DNA of 64,000 bases from Isoetes taiwanensis (GCA_021234155.1 JAJEKV010000025.1:16175094-16239093), one strand, 5' to 3'. Shown: positions 1 to 10,242, counted from the first letter of the stretch. Notes: generated by a model from the sequence alone, not told the origin. Made by a program: numbers and translations.

Positions 1-300
1 AAGCCAAAGGATAAAATCCCATAGCTGATCTCATCTCACCATACTACAATAACTTAAGAAATCCAATTAAAGAAGAAACGATATTTTATTGAACTTGGAA
101 CCAAATGTTTTCACAATCAACACAATTCTAAAGATGGAATGCCTTAGTCATTTCTTCATTTTTTACATAAGGATGATCCTTCAGCTCAGCTTCATTGGAA
201 GATTCAAAGACTTCATCCTCGATATTGACATCATGTTTAAAAATACCATGCTCTTCCATAGCTTACAGAACTAGTTCAATCTAATTAGCTGTACAATGAA
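1..300. other. No gene recognised
   Basis: This stretch is AT-rich. It has one short open frame at 89-274 with no recognisable domain, no splice pattern and low-complexity hydrophobic content. I see no support for a gene. Confidence 0.5.
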
Positions 301-417
301 GAATAGAATAGAATAGAATATGATTTTATCGTCCACGGAGACCAACTGGCCTATGGGACCCAAGTACAAAGAGAGAGAGCAGCAGGCGTATTACTACCAG
401 GATTAAAAAACCCCCCG

Positions 418-436
418 CCCCGAAGGGTTTTCGGGG
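418..436 (-). other. LINE 3' UTR hairpin
   Basis: A perfect 7-bp stem with a 5-nt loop lies about 100 bp from the LINE 3' terminus. Copy C keeps the same element near 24587-24606 with one stem mismatch. A structured 3' end can be recognised by the LINE reverse transcriptase in some families; that role here is inferred. Confidence 0.5.
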
Positions 437-508
437 GAAAAACCTTAGTAGCAATAAGGATGCTGACATACTGCACAGTTATATACATAATCACAAGTAC
501 AGCTGAGG

Positions 509-967
509 TTAATGTCGGACAGGGGGGCATAACTGAGTCCGCGTATCCATTACCTCCCGGAGGTACGATCCCAACAAGCCTACAGAGGCCGTGCTCAGTA
601 GCTCATGCAAGGCCTGATGGGGCACAACTAACCGAGCATACCGAGCCCGGATATGCCCGTACGCCGGACAGGCCTGGAGGGCGTGACTTTCATCCTCAAT
701 GGCGCTCTGTTGACAGCACTGACAGACTCTGTCCTCACGCGGCTCCCGAATCCATCTCCCTGTCTCAATGCGGAGGTGGTGTGCACCTGTGCGAATGGAA
801 GCAATCACCCTGCGCTTTTTCATGGGTAGATGGGTGCGCAGGTAGTGGTGTGGGCCCCTCGTGAGCATGGGATTAACCTGCTGTCGATAATTTGCCACCT
901 TGACATGTGACAGGGCCTCTGCATCCCAAAGCTTGGCCATGAAGCAAGCATCCAAGTACTGCTTCAA
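509..967 (-). pseudogene. LINE ORF2 C-terminal segment (copy A)
   Basis: About 152 residues from the C-terminal end of a LINE ORF2 polyprotein, downstream of the reverse transcriptase domain. It shows the run KKRRVIASIRTGAHHLRIE and then a Cys-rich zinc-binding motif (CQCC, a later His, then a Cys before the Pro-Ala-Tyr), typical of the tail of plant LINE ORF2 proteins. It aligns almost residue for residue with the frame at 24663-25193 and more distantly with 5686-6573. The endonuclease and reverse transcriptase are absent, so this is a dead fragment. Confidence 0.8.
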
Positions 968-1000
968 GGCAGCGCGTTCCTTCGGTGTATGCAGGAGTCA

Positions 1001-1779
1001 TACAAAAATATTTTCAAATCTTTTTAGTGAAGTGCTTAAAAAAACAAAGGTGAAGAATTGGGTACCTATTACAAGAGTATTGTAAGAGTACTATTGTGTT
1101 ATCATGCTGGAGCAGTGAAATACCAGAGATGGTCGCCAATCCATGGAGGTGCTGTCGTGAAGAGAGCGGAGCCTTGTTTCTAATCGCTGATGTGGAGTCC
1201 GATGTGTCACTTTAGGCAGCCATATGTGTGATATGGTATCGAGATATCAAAAAAATAGGGTCTGGGGGGTGCGTGAATGTGCCACGTATTTTTCCTGGGT
1301 CGGCCCTAGTGTGATTTCGCCCTTATCTGTTAATTCTCAACTAGAATGAAGGAAACAGAAAAAGAGATGTTGCACATCTTATTGGGAGCCGTTTGAGAAC
1401 AAACACTCTGATGTGCTAGATATTCGAGTATGGCGAGGGGAGAAAGTCATTTATACAGCTACAATGGAAGTCGAATGGCCATTATCAGAACTAAGAATGC
1501 TAATGAAGACGGAGGAGATTACATCCGACTTTCATTATTTCATTGATGGCATTAGTGTTAGCTATAGGCAAGAGTGTAATATAAAGTTTAATGAGTTCGC
1601 GATCAACAAGAAATTGTCTATTTCTTAGCAATTTGAATTTCATATATTTTTTTGCTTGTGTGAAATTTTTTATAGGGCTCCGTACAATTATTTAAAAAAG
1701 TTACGTGTATTTTTACGCTTAACGTCCGTTTTTTACTATTCATCCCTTGCCAGTTGTCTATTTTTTGTCAGTGTCCGTA
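1001..1779. other. No gene recognised; short unassigned ORF at 1413-1628
   Basis: The only open frame of note is 1413-1628 (71 codons, plus), with no recognisable motif. The upstream bases stay partly open, so it could be a remnant of a longer decayed ORF. The rest is AT-rich sequence without splice or repeat signals I could support. Confidence 0.35.
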
Positions 1780-1788
1780 ATATAAAAT
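1780..1788 (+). promoter_or_regulatory. TATA box candidate of the H3-like gene
   Basis: ATATAAAAT lies 19 bases upstream of the H3-like ATG at 1807. If used at the standard distance, the leader would be almost absent, so the true start may be a little further upstream or the 5' region may have been rearranged. Confidence 0.3.
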
Positions 1789-1806
1789 GCCATCCCTTAA
1801 GAAGCC

Positions 1807-2795
1807 ATGGCTAGAACTAAGCAAACTGCAAGGATTCATCCAGGTGGTATAAGATAGATAGATAGATAGATTGTATTTTTACGTCATGCCACATTGGCAG
1901 CGTCCATGAGGACATATGACGGACCCCCAGAGACTTGAACACAAGATCTCTTAGTTGCTAACCCAATGGACTAGCCAATAAACCGAACAAGGGGGTGATT
2001 ACGTTACTCTGCCTCCTTCACCCGCTTCTGAAGTCTCTGATAAAGATTCTTCTCCTTCATCTCCGACTATGCCTAACAGAAGTCCAGGAAAAGAACTCCG
2101 CATGACAGACGGTGGGGGAAGCAGCTCTAGAGTAACTAGGGAGGTGCATTCTGGTTCGGAGACCAAAGATGAAAATGTGATAGATCGGCGAGCAGAATAT
2201 GACGCCGGATCGATTATTGGGCAGCCCGCTCTTCCTGCTCCTCCTGTGAATGCGGCAGAAGCTTCTAATCAAAGAAGAGAACTCATCCAAGAAAGGGGAA
2301 GACGATCAGAAATGTGAGGAGATGGTCAGAAGCGATAGCCGAGCCTGGAAATGAGGTGGGTGAGGGTAGTGGCCAGGGTGTAGGCATAGAGTAGCTGCAG
2401 CAATAGCCAGCAGAGCAAGCAAGAAGGAAGCGGAAGACGAAGCATGGCATTAAAGCACTATGCGAGATAAGGAAGTATCAGAAGAGCATTGATCTGGTTA
2501 TTCCACATCTCCCATTTGCTAGGTTGTGAAAGAGGTGTTGCAACAATGTGATGCTATAGATAACACCATTTACAAGATTCAAGCAACTGCCTTGAATGCT
2601 CTTCAAATGGCAGCAGAAGTAGTTGGTGTTGGTCTGTTGGAGGACTCCCACCTTGCAGCCATACATGCCAAGCTAGTGACTGTCATGCTGAAGGACATGC
2701 GCATGGTCTTATGCATAAGGGATCTTGAGTATGATGGACGTAATTTTGAATCTGCATGCAACAAGAAGAAAGACCTGCCAGATCCTAAGGCGTAA
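1807..2795 (+). pseudogene. Histone H3 / CENH3-like gene, broken
   Basis: The ATG at 1807 opens with MARTKQTAR, the exact histone H3 N-terminus, followed by a divergent IHPGG. A SINE then interrupts the tail. After a long Ser/Pro-rich tail (about 2000-2317) the histone fold starts near 2411 with ARRKRKTKHG, then EIRKYQKSIDLVIPHLPFAR (alpha-N and alpha-1). A one-base shift near 2522 moves to the frame at 2526-2795, with ALQMAAEVVGVGLLED and HAKLVTVMLKDMRM (alpha-2, alpha-3, C-terminus). Loop 1 is longer than in canonical H3 and the tail is long and non-conserved, both CENH3-like traits. Known: H3 variants package nucleosomes and CENH3 marks centromeres. Broken by the SINE, by internal stops in the tail and by the frameshift, so presumed non-functional. 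It ends with TAA at 2793-2795. Confidence 0.8.
1851..1992 (-). mobile_element. tRNA-derived SINE inside the H3-like tail
   Basis: On the minus strand there is an A-box-like stretch (TGGCTAGTCCATTGG), about 30 nt, then a good pol III B box (GTTCAAGTC), then a non-tRNA body and a 3' end CATGACGTAAAAATAC followed by (TATC)n at 1851-1871. That is the head, body and simple-repeat tail of a plant tRNA-derived SINE. The tail resembles the 3' end of the LINEs in this window (GGACGATAAAA plus a simple repeat), suggesting it moves with that LINE machinery. It separates MARTKQTAR from the rest of the H3-like tail. Confidence 0.6.
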
Positions 2796-2934
2796 AGTGC
2801 CTATGTATTTTATTGATATGTTAATACTCCTTATGAATATAATCTATTTTCTTAGTAGATTCTTTCTTAGAAGATTAGCTTCGCGTTGTTTTTTTTTTAT
2901 TTTTTTTTTTAATTTTAAGATTAGGTTACGTCGA

Positions 2935-3003
2935 GATCACAGGACGCGTGCCAAGCATTGTGCTCTTTTTTTGCTTATACTAGTTTTCACGTCATGTGAT
3001 CCA
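2935..3003 (-). repeat. Hairpin repeat, copy 1
   Basis: Imperfect palindrome. On the minus strand the arm GATCACATGACGTGAAAA pairs with a distal arm ending CGTCCTGTGATC; 13 of the 14 outermost positions pair, including one G-U. It belongs to a four-copy family (also 9604-9660, 10243-10313, 10451-10503). It lies about 140 bp after the H3-like stop codon and points the opposite way to that gene. Confidence 0.6.
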
Positions 3004-3039
3004 ATCCCTCATCGCAACCCTAACCTAAAGTATATGGAC

Positions 3040-3490
3040 GAATTTCCACAACGGCTCTATGTATCCTTTTACAATGGAAAACGACTACTTCAGTTCTGCA
3101 GCAGCTCAATTATAGCGCCTTATCGCTCCTCCACATCTTCTTTGCGTTCTGCGTCAACTTCGTCATGGATTGTTATGTCAAGTTTTTGGAATGGTATGCA
3201 TCTGCCCCACATGTCAACGAGGAAGTTGCGCCAACTGAAATTTATCCTTTCTATTGTAAGGACATTGACATCATGGGAAACAATGGCGAGCTCACATGCT
3301 ACCACGATGTTGCTTTAGGTTTCAGCCGGAGTGCGTTAGCTCAGCGGATGCGCTTTGTAGATGTTCTTGAGATGTGGATTCCCAAACCAGCTTTAGAGGA
3401 GCGGCTTCCCATTTGCAAGGATCGAAGACTTTCATCAAGAATGCGGTGCAGCTGGCTCCGTCGGGCTGTGTGCTTGTACTGAAGAAGGTA
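3040..3490 (+). pseudogene. Decayed unidentified ORF
   Basis: Open frames at 3165-3482 and the overlapping frame 3374-3565 look like one coding stretch broken by a frameshift near 3400, since both have ordinary amino-acid composition (for example YPFYCKDIDIMGNNGELTC, then KTFIKNAVQLAPSGCVLVL). The second part faintly recalls a methyltransferase strand-loop ending but I cannot assign it. A GT at 3489 could be a splice donor. Confidence 0.3.
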
Positions 3491-3658
3491 ACTTATATTT
3501 GTCGTTTGCATTTGCTAGTTATTGCATTTTGCTCGGCCAAGCCAATGAGAAAATGGGAACAATGAAATCATTAAGCCAAGGTGCGTCAGTTATGTGTGAT
3601 GATGAAGATGATGAGATAGAAATGGTAGGAAGAAGAACAAGAATCTAGGAAATTTGAC

Positions 3659-4177
3659 GTGGACGCATTGGCCTTGTCTGAACCAGATAAGGAAGATGAT
3701 GACGAGGAAGATTCTGAAGAGGGTGAGGATGAAGAGAGGTTGTCTGACATAACGCCAATTTTGATGGAAGGAAAAGAGTATTTATTGTCAAGTGATATAC
3801 TCAGGAACCCGTCTTTGCTATATATATGTGCTAGGGAAGATGGAGTTATCAGTACCTTGGCTGAATAGGTACAACTAGGCACAGACTTTGTAGAGGACCT
3901 CGACAAGAAAATGTTTGAAGTATCATCTTATACTGGTAATGCTATAGATCTTAAAGAAGCATATGAGAAGCTACAGACTCGTTGCGCTGAAGAGGAACAG
4001 AATCTGCCAACGAAAGAAGAATTTCAGCATCTTCATTTAAAGTTGCCAACAACAGCTATAGGTTCGGAAGGGCTTTCAGTCAATCGTGGCAGCATAAACC
4101 TCATGGATTTTGAGAAATTTGAAGAATACAATCTTGAGGTGTCTTATTTGTGGGAAGTCGATGACTTTTCTTGTTGA
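3659..4177 (+). pseudogene. Decayed acidic ORF, unidentified
   Basis: Two segments in the same frame (3659-3868 and 3911-4177) are separated by a single in-frame TAG at 3866-3868. The N-terminal part holds an Asp/Glu-rich run (EDDDEEDSEEGEDEE); the C-terminal part is helical (LKEAYEKLQTRCAEEEQNL). An acidic patch plus helices would suit a chromatin or chaperone-like protein, but that is conjecture. No family recognised. Confidence 0.35.
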
Positions 4178-4449
4178 CATGCACGAGGCGGGCAGGAAAG
4201 GTTAAAGGACTCGCCTCTTCTGCGATATATCTCAAGATTCAGGAATGGAGAGATTATCGTCTTCAGCAGAACTTTCACTCTAAAATGGCAGAGTTTGTGT
4301 ATTATATTTGTGCATTGTGCATGTTCGACAACCATTCTCGTTTGGCATCTAACACTGAAAGGGTCATAGCAATTCGGAGGGATGTGATATTAGAATATTT
4401 TGACGACCAAGTCGCTCTGCGTGCGAGTAATATTCAGCAGATACACTAT

Positions 4450-5093
4450 CAAATGAGATGGGTCAAAGATTGCTGGAACTAAGCACAACCTGCCAACTGA
4501 AGATAATGAATGGAATCAAATATTTTCCTCGCTCTGGAAATTTGACATAGAGAAACCATATAGGAGGCAGTACCATTGATTATATGTTAGCACGAAACAA
4601 AGATCTTATTGAAGATTTCTATGTGGGAGAGCATCTTCATGAATCTGATCATGCTCCTCTACACATGGTGCTTAAAGCAACTGCCCATTTAGACACAACA
4701 GTATCCACTTTCCACCCGAGATTGAAGGTCAGGTACAATCTACATAAAGCATATGAGAGTAACTTAGAAGAATTGGTAGTTGCTGCCACATGGTCAGGGG
4801 AATTGGAAAAAGATGCAAATCTTTTCCAAGAATTATTACTTACAGCAGGGAAGAGAGTTTTCGGGCTCACTAGGAAACACACACAAGGCAAACCTTGCAA
4901 TTCTTGGTGGGACTTAGAGTGCCAGGAAGCGAGAAGGAAGCTGCCACAATTTTGCATCTGCAAACCCAAGTGGTACAAGCAGTTTATAAGGCATAAAAAA
5001 CGTGCTTATAATGTTAAAAGACAATTAGAGTTGTCTGATCAATTGAGCAAGCACCCAAAAAGCTTTTGGAGTGCACTGCAAGGCGCCCAATAG
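4450..5093 (+). pseudogene. LINE endonuclease C-terminal part
   Basis: Frames from about 4450 to 5093 encode the end of an APE-like endonuclease. The clearest motifs are STIDYMLA followed by SDHAPL (the conserved SDH near the active site). Upstream codons on the other side of an in-frame TAG give RLLELSTTCQLKIMNG, a usual endonuclease stretch. The region up to 5093 is the linker toward the reverse transcriptase. The catalytic N-terminal residues are absent. Confidence 0.75.
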
Positions 5094-5102
5094 CAAGCAA
5101 AA

Positions 5103-5648
5103 TTGGATAGTACAGAGCTGAAAAATCTGGTCAAATCCTTTTATGAAAAGGACGGCGCCAGCATGCCAAAAATGGCTCCCATGGTGGAACTTTTCACAAC
5201 AGCAGAAGTTCAAACATGTTTATCAAAAGCATCCAACAATAAAGCAGTCGATGCAGATGGGCTTTGTGTGGAGCTCCTAAAATGGAGTGGCGAAGAGACA
5301 ATGGCTATTTTAACAGAGCTGCTAAATAAAAGCTTCATGCATGGGCTACCAGCCAATTGGAGGATAAATAAGGTCCACCCAATATATAAAGGAGGAGATA
5401 AAAAGATCACAGGAAATTACAAGACTATCAGGTCACTGGCAGGAACCAAACTAGGTACATATCTCATCCAGCTGCTCCTATATGCTGATGACGTGGTTCT
5501 GCTTGCAAGCAGGAAGAACACATTACAAGAACACTTAGAAAATTTGGAAAGCTTTTGTGACGAGAAAAAGATGAATGTTAATCTGTCAAAATCCAAGATA
5601 ATGATCTTTAGAACGAGAGACCGACCAGAATTTACATATAAGGGATAG
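5103..5648 (+). pseudogene. LINE reverse transcriptase with internal deletion
   Basis: The frame has the fingers motif (NNKAVDADGL, then WRINKVHPIYKGGD) and jumps directly to the palm motif LYADDVVLLAS, with only about 20 residues between GNYKTIRSLAG and the YADD. Roughly 100 residues of the normal fingers/palm region are missing, so the enzyme could not work. The downstream thumb (FCDEKKMNVNLSKSKIM) is intact until a stop at 5646-5648. Confidence 0.8.
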
Positions 5649-5685
5649 GTCCTAGAAACTGTGGACTCATACAAATACCTCGGGA

Positions 5686-6573
5686 TTGAATTGCATTAAT
5701 AGAAGAGTTCTCGGGGGAAAGGCGGCTCTATACAGCATGTTAGCAAAGTGTAACAAAGCCTCCCTTACAGATTGGAATTTGAAGAAAATTCTGTTCAAAT
5801 GTTTAGTCCAAACTATGGTACTGTATGGTGCCCCAATTTGGGGACCAGACATCTCTTCACGACTATGGACACAAATCGAAACCATCCAAAAGATGTTTCT
5901 GAGAACAGAACTCGGAATAAGGGCACAAATCCCCTATGCTATAATGCTTGCAGAAGTCGGTTTGTTCCCGTTAGAGTTGGAAGGACTATACCAAGCTGTA
6001 AATTTCTATAACAGAATTAAAGAGCAAGGCTTAGACAGGTTGTCGCACCAAGCTATGGAGTGCTCAGACTGGTCGAAAAACCTGATAGCGTGGGCAAACA
6101 AATGGGGCTTGGACGTTTCGGCATGCCCAACAAACAAGGAAGAATTCAGAACCATACTTGAAAAGCTGGCAGTACAAAAGATTTGGGCCGACCCTGGGAA
6201 AAGGATGCACATATATCAGACAGATGTCAATCACATGACAATATATGAGTGCCAATCGTACCTAAAGGTAAACTCCTCATCAGCTCAAAGGAAACTGATA
6301 GCCAGATATAGGACAGGACCTCACAGATTGGAAATAGAGTTGGGAAGATGGGCGAAAGTTCCAGTTGAAGAACGCGCATGTAAAATTTGCCAAACAGGTC
6401 AAATCGAAGATGAATATCATGTTTTCATACAATGCTCCGCATATGAAGACATCAGGCACAATTATGATATTCAGGCAGAAGATTTCTATTTGCTACTCTC
6501 TATAGCGCCAATGACACTAGGGTCATACATAAGAGCGGTGGATGCACACCGCTCCTTGCTTCTAAAACTGTAA
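5686..6573 (+). pseudogene. LINE ORF2 C-terminal part (copy B)
   Basis: A 295-residue open frame continues after the thumb. It has the post-RT segment (LYGAPIWGPDISSRLW) and a terminal zinc-like motif (ACKICQTGQIEDEYHVFIQC). It is homologous to the ends of copies A and C but clearly diverged. A stop and a small gap around 5646-5686 separate it from the RT frame. Confidence 0.75.
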
Positions 6574-6623
6574 TTCGATTGTTCATGTGCTCCATGGCCT
6601 CTCAGGGCCCAAGTGAGCATCAG

Positions 6624-6689
<66 letters not shown>
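6624..6689 (+). repeat. (AAT)n LINE tail, left part
   Basis: An uninterrupted AAT/ATA triplet tract ends LINE copy B. Its continuation is displaced to 9303-9331 by the Helitron. Confidence 0.9.
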
Positions 6690-6690
<1 letters not shown>

Positions 6691-6822
6691 CTTATATTAT
6701 AATGTTTTAGTGCAAGTAATGGACCACGCCCTAGATCTGATGGCCAATATTCGATTGAAAATTTGGACGGTCCAGATAGCCCTTTTCTTCTTGCTCTAAC
6801 GATTTAGGGGTTCTTCAGCTGC

Positions 6823-6961
6823 AACACGATTTAGTTCTTCAGCTATGGCGGAGCATGCCAAGGTCTGCAAAGCTCGGTATCGTAGGGCAAGATCTGCAAC
6901 ACGATTTAGGGGGTTCTTCAGCTATGGCAGAGCATGCCAAAGGTCTGCAAAGCTCGGTATC
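6823..6961. repeat. Tandem duplication inside the Helitron
   Basis: Two near-identical units, each starting ACACGATTTAG and containing GCTATGG, GAGCATGCC and CTGCAAAGCTCGGTATC, lie side by side. The frame crossing them (6845-7147) is explained by this repeat and is not treated as a gene. Confidence 0.7.
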
Positions 6962-8834
6962 ACGATCCGCTTCCAAGCACTATCTGCCCTAGATCGAACG
7001 ACCCATGTTCATTTGACCCATCCGACAATTAGTTGCTGGAAAAAAAGGGAAGCTTTGCGCATCGACCATAGGCTATGTTTTTTGTTTTTGCTGGGCGGCA
7101 ATGGTTGCTTCAACAGTGATGGCATCCCCTGCTTGCGGTTCGGCTGATGTGCCCAGAACTTTCACTTCCTACTTTCTGGTTTCGTGGCACCTGATAATAG
7201 AATTACCCCGGGATGTGGATCCCGTGCCTGTTTTGTGGAGTGGATCTGTTGATTACTCATTTCTGAAAGGGTTAACCTTCGTCTGAACTCCACGACTATG
7301 GCAGGAGGAGAAGCTTCTCTTTTATAGCCTGAAGCTCCAAGCTCTTTCATCTCTGGCTGTAGGATATGTGTTATTATCTCTTACTAATATAATCCTATCT
7401 GGAGCAATAATACATGAGGCCATGCCACTTCTCGGAGTTTGGTTCAGAGCATGCTAAAGGATTTGCTACGGGGCTTCCCGGTTCTAGATTGCAGTTTGAA
7501 GACTCTTCTTGGAGCTCAAGTTCACCATCTCTATTCTGTATAGGCTTCCTAAGGTAAGCATTTTTGTACTAGCTTTTGGGTAGGAGCATCTTGATTATAA
7601 AGTATCTTGGGATTCTAATGATCCAAACCGATTTTTAGTTTAGCTGTGTGGAAAGGATCCCCTTGGACAGTTGGGTTTGCATTTGGTGTGCCATTGGAAG
7701 GTTTTTTATTCATGCAAGCCAAAATACATGAACTTCGAGGGTCACATAAACCACCCAGACAGACTCACAATGGTTGTACAAAAGGTTGTGATTGTTTCCA
7801 TCATGAGTGAGGATAACTTGAATCTGCCATAACTATATCCATAACTATAAACGTCATCTTTTCAAGGAAGGAGACCTGAAACATAAGGTGCAAATAGCCA
7901 CAAAACGACAGGCAAATGCGCATACGCTCTATCCTGTTCATATATATTTCCCTCATAAAGCACATGCAAGTATTTACAGATTACTATCTGTTTAATTTTA
8001 ATTTGCTAGATGTCATGTTGTTCTTACTTTATGTGATAAGGCATGTTCTCTTGCAAGTTATGTTATGAAAGAACGCTTCTAGAATTGTTGCAAAGAGTAA
8101 GCATGAACTTGAAAGTTTTTGTAGCAAATACATTGCTAGATGCATATCTGGTTAAAGCAGATGTCAGGAGTGTGGAAGGCCAAGCTTGGCAACTAATATG
8201 ACAAGTTTGGCAACTAATATATGCATCTGAATATGTTGCAGATAGTCTACATTCCTCCGGCTTGGTTCTATCTCTGTGTAGTAAGAAGGATCATCTCCTT
8301 ATTCTATATGTCTCCCTCCTTCCTTAATTCAACCGTAATGTTAGCCATGGGGGGCAATTTCTTTTCGAAAAAGAGCTAGCCGAGATATAGCAAGCCCAGG
8401 TTTGGTGCAAAGAGGAGGGCACTGATAAAGAGATTTGGGTGAACATATCCATTTTTTATCATGCTTTGAAAAATCAAAGATAGATGTTTACAAAATATCA
8501 ATGCAAGAACATGCAGATTTGCCATTTTGATTTTCTGCCTCAGGCACTCAGTTTTTAATTTATTATTTAGTTTGAGCACATTTAAGGTTCACTTGCAATG
8601 ATGACTAACAAAAAGTAAAGAATAGTGATCAAATAGAGTAGTGAAACAAGATCCGTCCATTTGAAATGAGATCTGCAAGAAAATGGCATTCTCTACACAA
8701 TATTTTACCCTCATAAGTTAATAGTATTTTTTGTCTGTTCGCATTATCTTACTTTTAAACATATGAAGACAAAGCATGAAGACAATAAACATGAATGGGA
8801 ACTTCGTTCCCTATTGACTATGTGCACTATAGGA

Positions 8835-9075
8835 CATAAATTGAGAAATAAAAGTTAAACTTTGAGAGTTCTTAATTTCAAGTGATTTGTTGGACATGAT
8901 TGAGAAATAAATTTTATGCTTTGAGTGTTCTTAATTTCAAGTGATGAGCTAAGTGATTTGTTGACACTATGCAATGTTCTACTAAGTGATTTGTTGACAC
9001 TATGCATTGTAGAACATGATTGAGACATATATTTTAAGCTTCGAGAGTTCTTAATTTCAAGTGATGAGCTTTGTG
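8835..9075. repeat. Degenerate tandem repeat inside the Helitron
   Basis: Three copies of a unit with ATTGAGAAATA, GAGTTCTTAATTTCAAGTGAT and GTGATTTGTTG lie in tandem with internal length changes. Helitrons often hold such minisatellites near the 3' end. Confidence 0.7.
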
Positions 9076-9302
9076 ATTTGAATCATGGGATGCCAAATTT
9101 GCATAGAATTCCATTTACAAGGTGAATGTAAAATGTTTGACATGGAGGATATTCACACCAAGATGCATTTGAGAAAACCTTGAGGACGTAGACCAAGACA
9201 TTGTTCCAACTTTACACAAGTTTTTAAACCAATGGAATAGGAGTTAGGGAAGGGACATCAACAGGTCAACATCAGCCCAGCAACGCTGGGCACCCTAACT
9301 AG

Positions 9303-9331
9303 TAATAATAATAATAATAATAATAATAATA
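9303..9331 (+). repeat. (TAA)n LINE tail, right part
   Basis: Continuation of the LINE copy B triplet tail on the far side of the Helitron. Confidence 0.85.
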
Positions 9332-9603
9332 TGTTAAATTTCTTAGTAGCTGGCTTGAATCACCCGAGATTGGAAGCTGGGCTCGATAACATGGGAGTGA
9401 TTCCCATGCTAGATCAGTTCGAAAGGGGATTGAAAGAGCAGGAAATTGAAGATACTTGAAAACTTTTAAGTTATGTAGCTTAAACCTTGTATCAGTAAAA
9501 TTACGTATGTATCATTGAAATTATTTATAGAAGAAATTTTATTTGTATTTTATCTAGTAAAAATGAAAAACTATTGAAAAAAATATATTTCATTTCTTCA
9601 CAC

Positions 9604-9660
9604 GTCGCGAGACGTGACAGTCTATCTGCCTGACCAATGGCATTCTTCGCGTCATGTGAC
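9604..9660 (+). repeat. Hairpin repeat, copy 2
   Basis: The left arm GTCGCGAGACGTGAC pairs with the right arm TTCGCGTCATGTGAC at 13 of 15 positions when G-U is allowed. Compared with copies 3 and 4 (GATC...GATC termini) this copy has GTC...GAC, so both arms changed together. It lies just before the promoter of the coiled-coil ORF. Confidence 0.6.
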
Positions 9661-9681
9661 ACAAGCTACTACGAAATTTCT

Positions 9682-9690
9682 CTTATAAAT
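9682..9690 (+). promoter_or_regulatory. TATA box candidate of the coiled-coil ORF
   Basis: TTATAAATA lies about 95 bp before the ATG at 9778, a spacing that would give a 60-70 nt leader. Confidence 0.4.
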
Positions 9691-9777
9691 AAGATTGCTA
9701 GTAGCAGTTTTGCGTCCGCTCCTCTTTCGATCTTCCACTTCGCCCTTCCACTTGCGCTCCTCTTCCGCCTCTTGCTC

Positions 9778-10174
9778 ATGATAGCATCTTCATCATCTTC
9801 AAGCACGCAGGAAACCTCCCCTTTCCCCTCCCCCCCTCCCGAGCTCCCTGCGGACATCACCCTTGCCGTGGTGATGAAGAGATTTAAAGAAATTCATGAC
9901 GAGAACATTCGTCTGGCGGCTGAGAGTATCGAAGCAGCGGACAGATTGTCCTTCATGAGGGGGCTTCTCTATGAGCGAGACATCGAGCTCGCAGAAATCT
10001 TCACCTTATATCAAGAGGCGAACCACCGCAGTGCCGGCAAATGAAACTGCCCACAATATTTCCATGGCCCTAGAAGAAATGGAGAAGAAGCTCCGAGCTG
10101 CGGAGGAGGCTAACACAGCTACTTTAGTTAGAGGACCAGGAAGATCCCTAGCCAATATTTCAATGTATTTTTAG
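9778..10174 (+). pseudogene. Small coiled-coil ORF, probably frameshifted
   Basis: From ATG 9778 the frame to 10044 encodes a Ser/Pro-rich start (SSSSSSTQETSPFPSPPP) followed by a helical region (MKRFKEIHDENIRLAAESIE). It stops at 10042-10044, but the overlapping frame to 10174 continues with an equally helical stretch (ISMALEEMEKKLRAAEEA), suggesting one coding sequence broken by a one-base shift near 10040. No family recognised. It has hairpin repeats on both sides (9604-9660 plus; 10243-10313 minus), so it may be the cargo of a small element. Confidence 0.4.
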
Positions 10175-10242
10175 CTTTCTCGTGAAGTTTTTATGTTATA
10201 TATCATCTTGTTTTCAAAAGTTTGTATCTCTTGTTTTTTTCA

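Larger units (their letters stand above)
301..1000 (-). mobile_element. 5'-truncated LINE copy A with TATTC-type tail
   Basis: Read on the minus strand, this is the 3' end of a non-LTR retrotransposon: a C-terminal ORF2 segment (509-967), then a 3' UTR, then a short (TATTC)n tail at 301-320. The same 3' UTR occurs in the copy at 24484-25887. It includes the block around GGTCTCCGTGGACG and a C/G-rich hairpin at 418-436 (7-bp stem CCCCGAA/TTCGGGG, 5-nt loop). Homology to the longer copy stops near 1000, so the 5' part is missing, as is usual for target-primed insertion. No target duplication was identified. Confidence 0.8.
4440..6689 (+). mobile_element. LINE copy B, degenerate, with (AAT)n tail
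   Basis: This plus-strand LINE is older than copies A and C. In order: end of an APE-type endonuclease, a reverse transcriptase with an internal deletion, the C-terminal ORF2 tail with a Cys/His motif, a 3' UTR, and an (AAT)n tail at 6624-6689. The 5' end (ORF1 and most of the endonuclease) is missing. The triplet tail recalls I-factor-like LINEs and differs from the pentamer tail of copies A and C. A Helitron interrupts the tail at 6689/6690. Confidence 0.8.
6690..9302 (+). mobile_element. Non-autonomous Helitron, complete, 2.6 kb
   Basis: It starts with TC (TCTTATATTATAATG) directly after an A of the AAT tract. It ends with a perfect 7-bp-stem hairpin (GCCCAGC/GCTGGGC, loop AAC) at 9275-9291, 7 nt, then CTAG at 9299-9302, followed by T. 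Those are the standard Helitron hallmarks: 5' TC, 3' hairpin plus CTRR, insertion between A and T, no target duplication. Removing it restores one continuous (TAA)n array. It encodes no Rep/helicase, so it is non-autonomous. It carries two internal tandem repeats and no gene I can identify. Confidence 0.85.

Noticed and set aside
460-864. Plus-strand ORF of 134 codons
   Set aside because: It lies antisense to the LINE copy A ORF2 tail and is its shadow.
6845-7147. Plus-strand ORF of 100 codons in the Helitron
   Set aside because: Its repeated peptide (AEHAKVCKARY / RACQRSAKLG) reflects a tandem DNA duplication; no domain.
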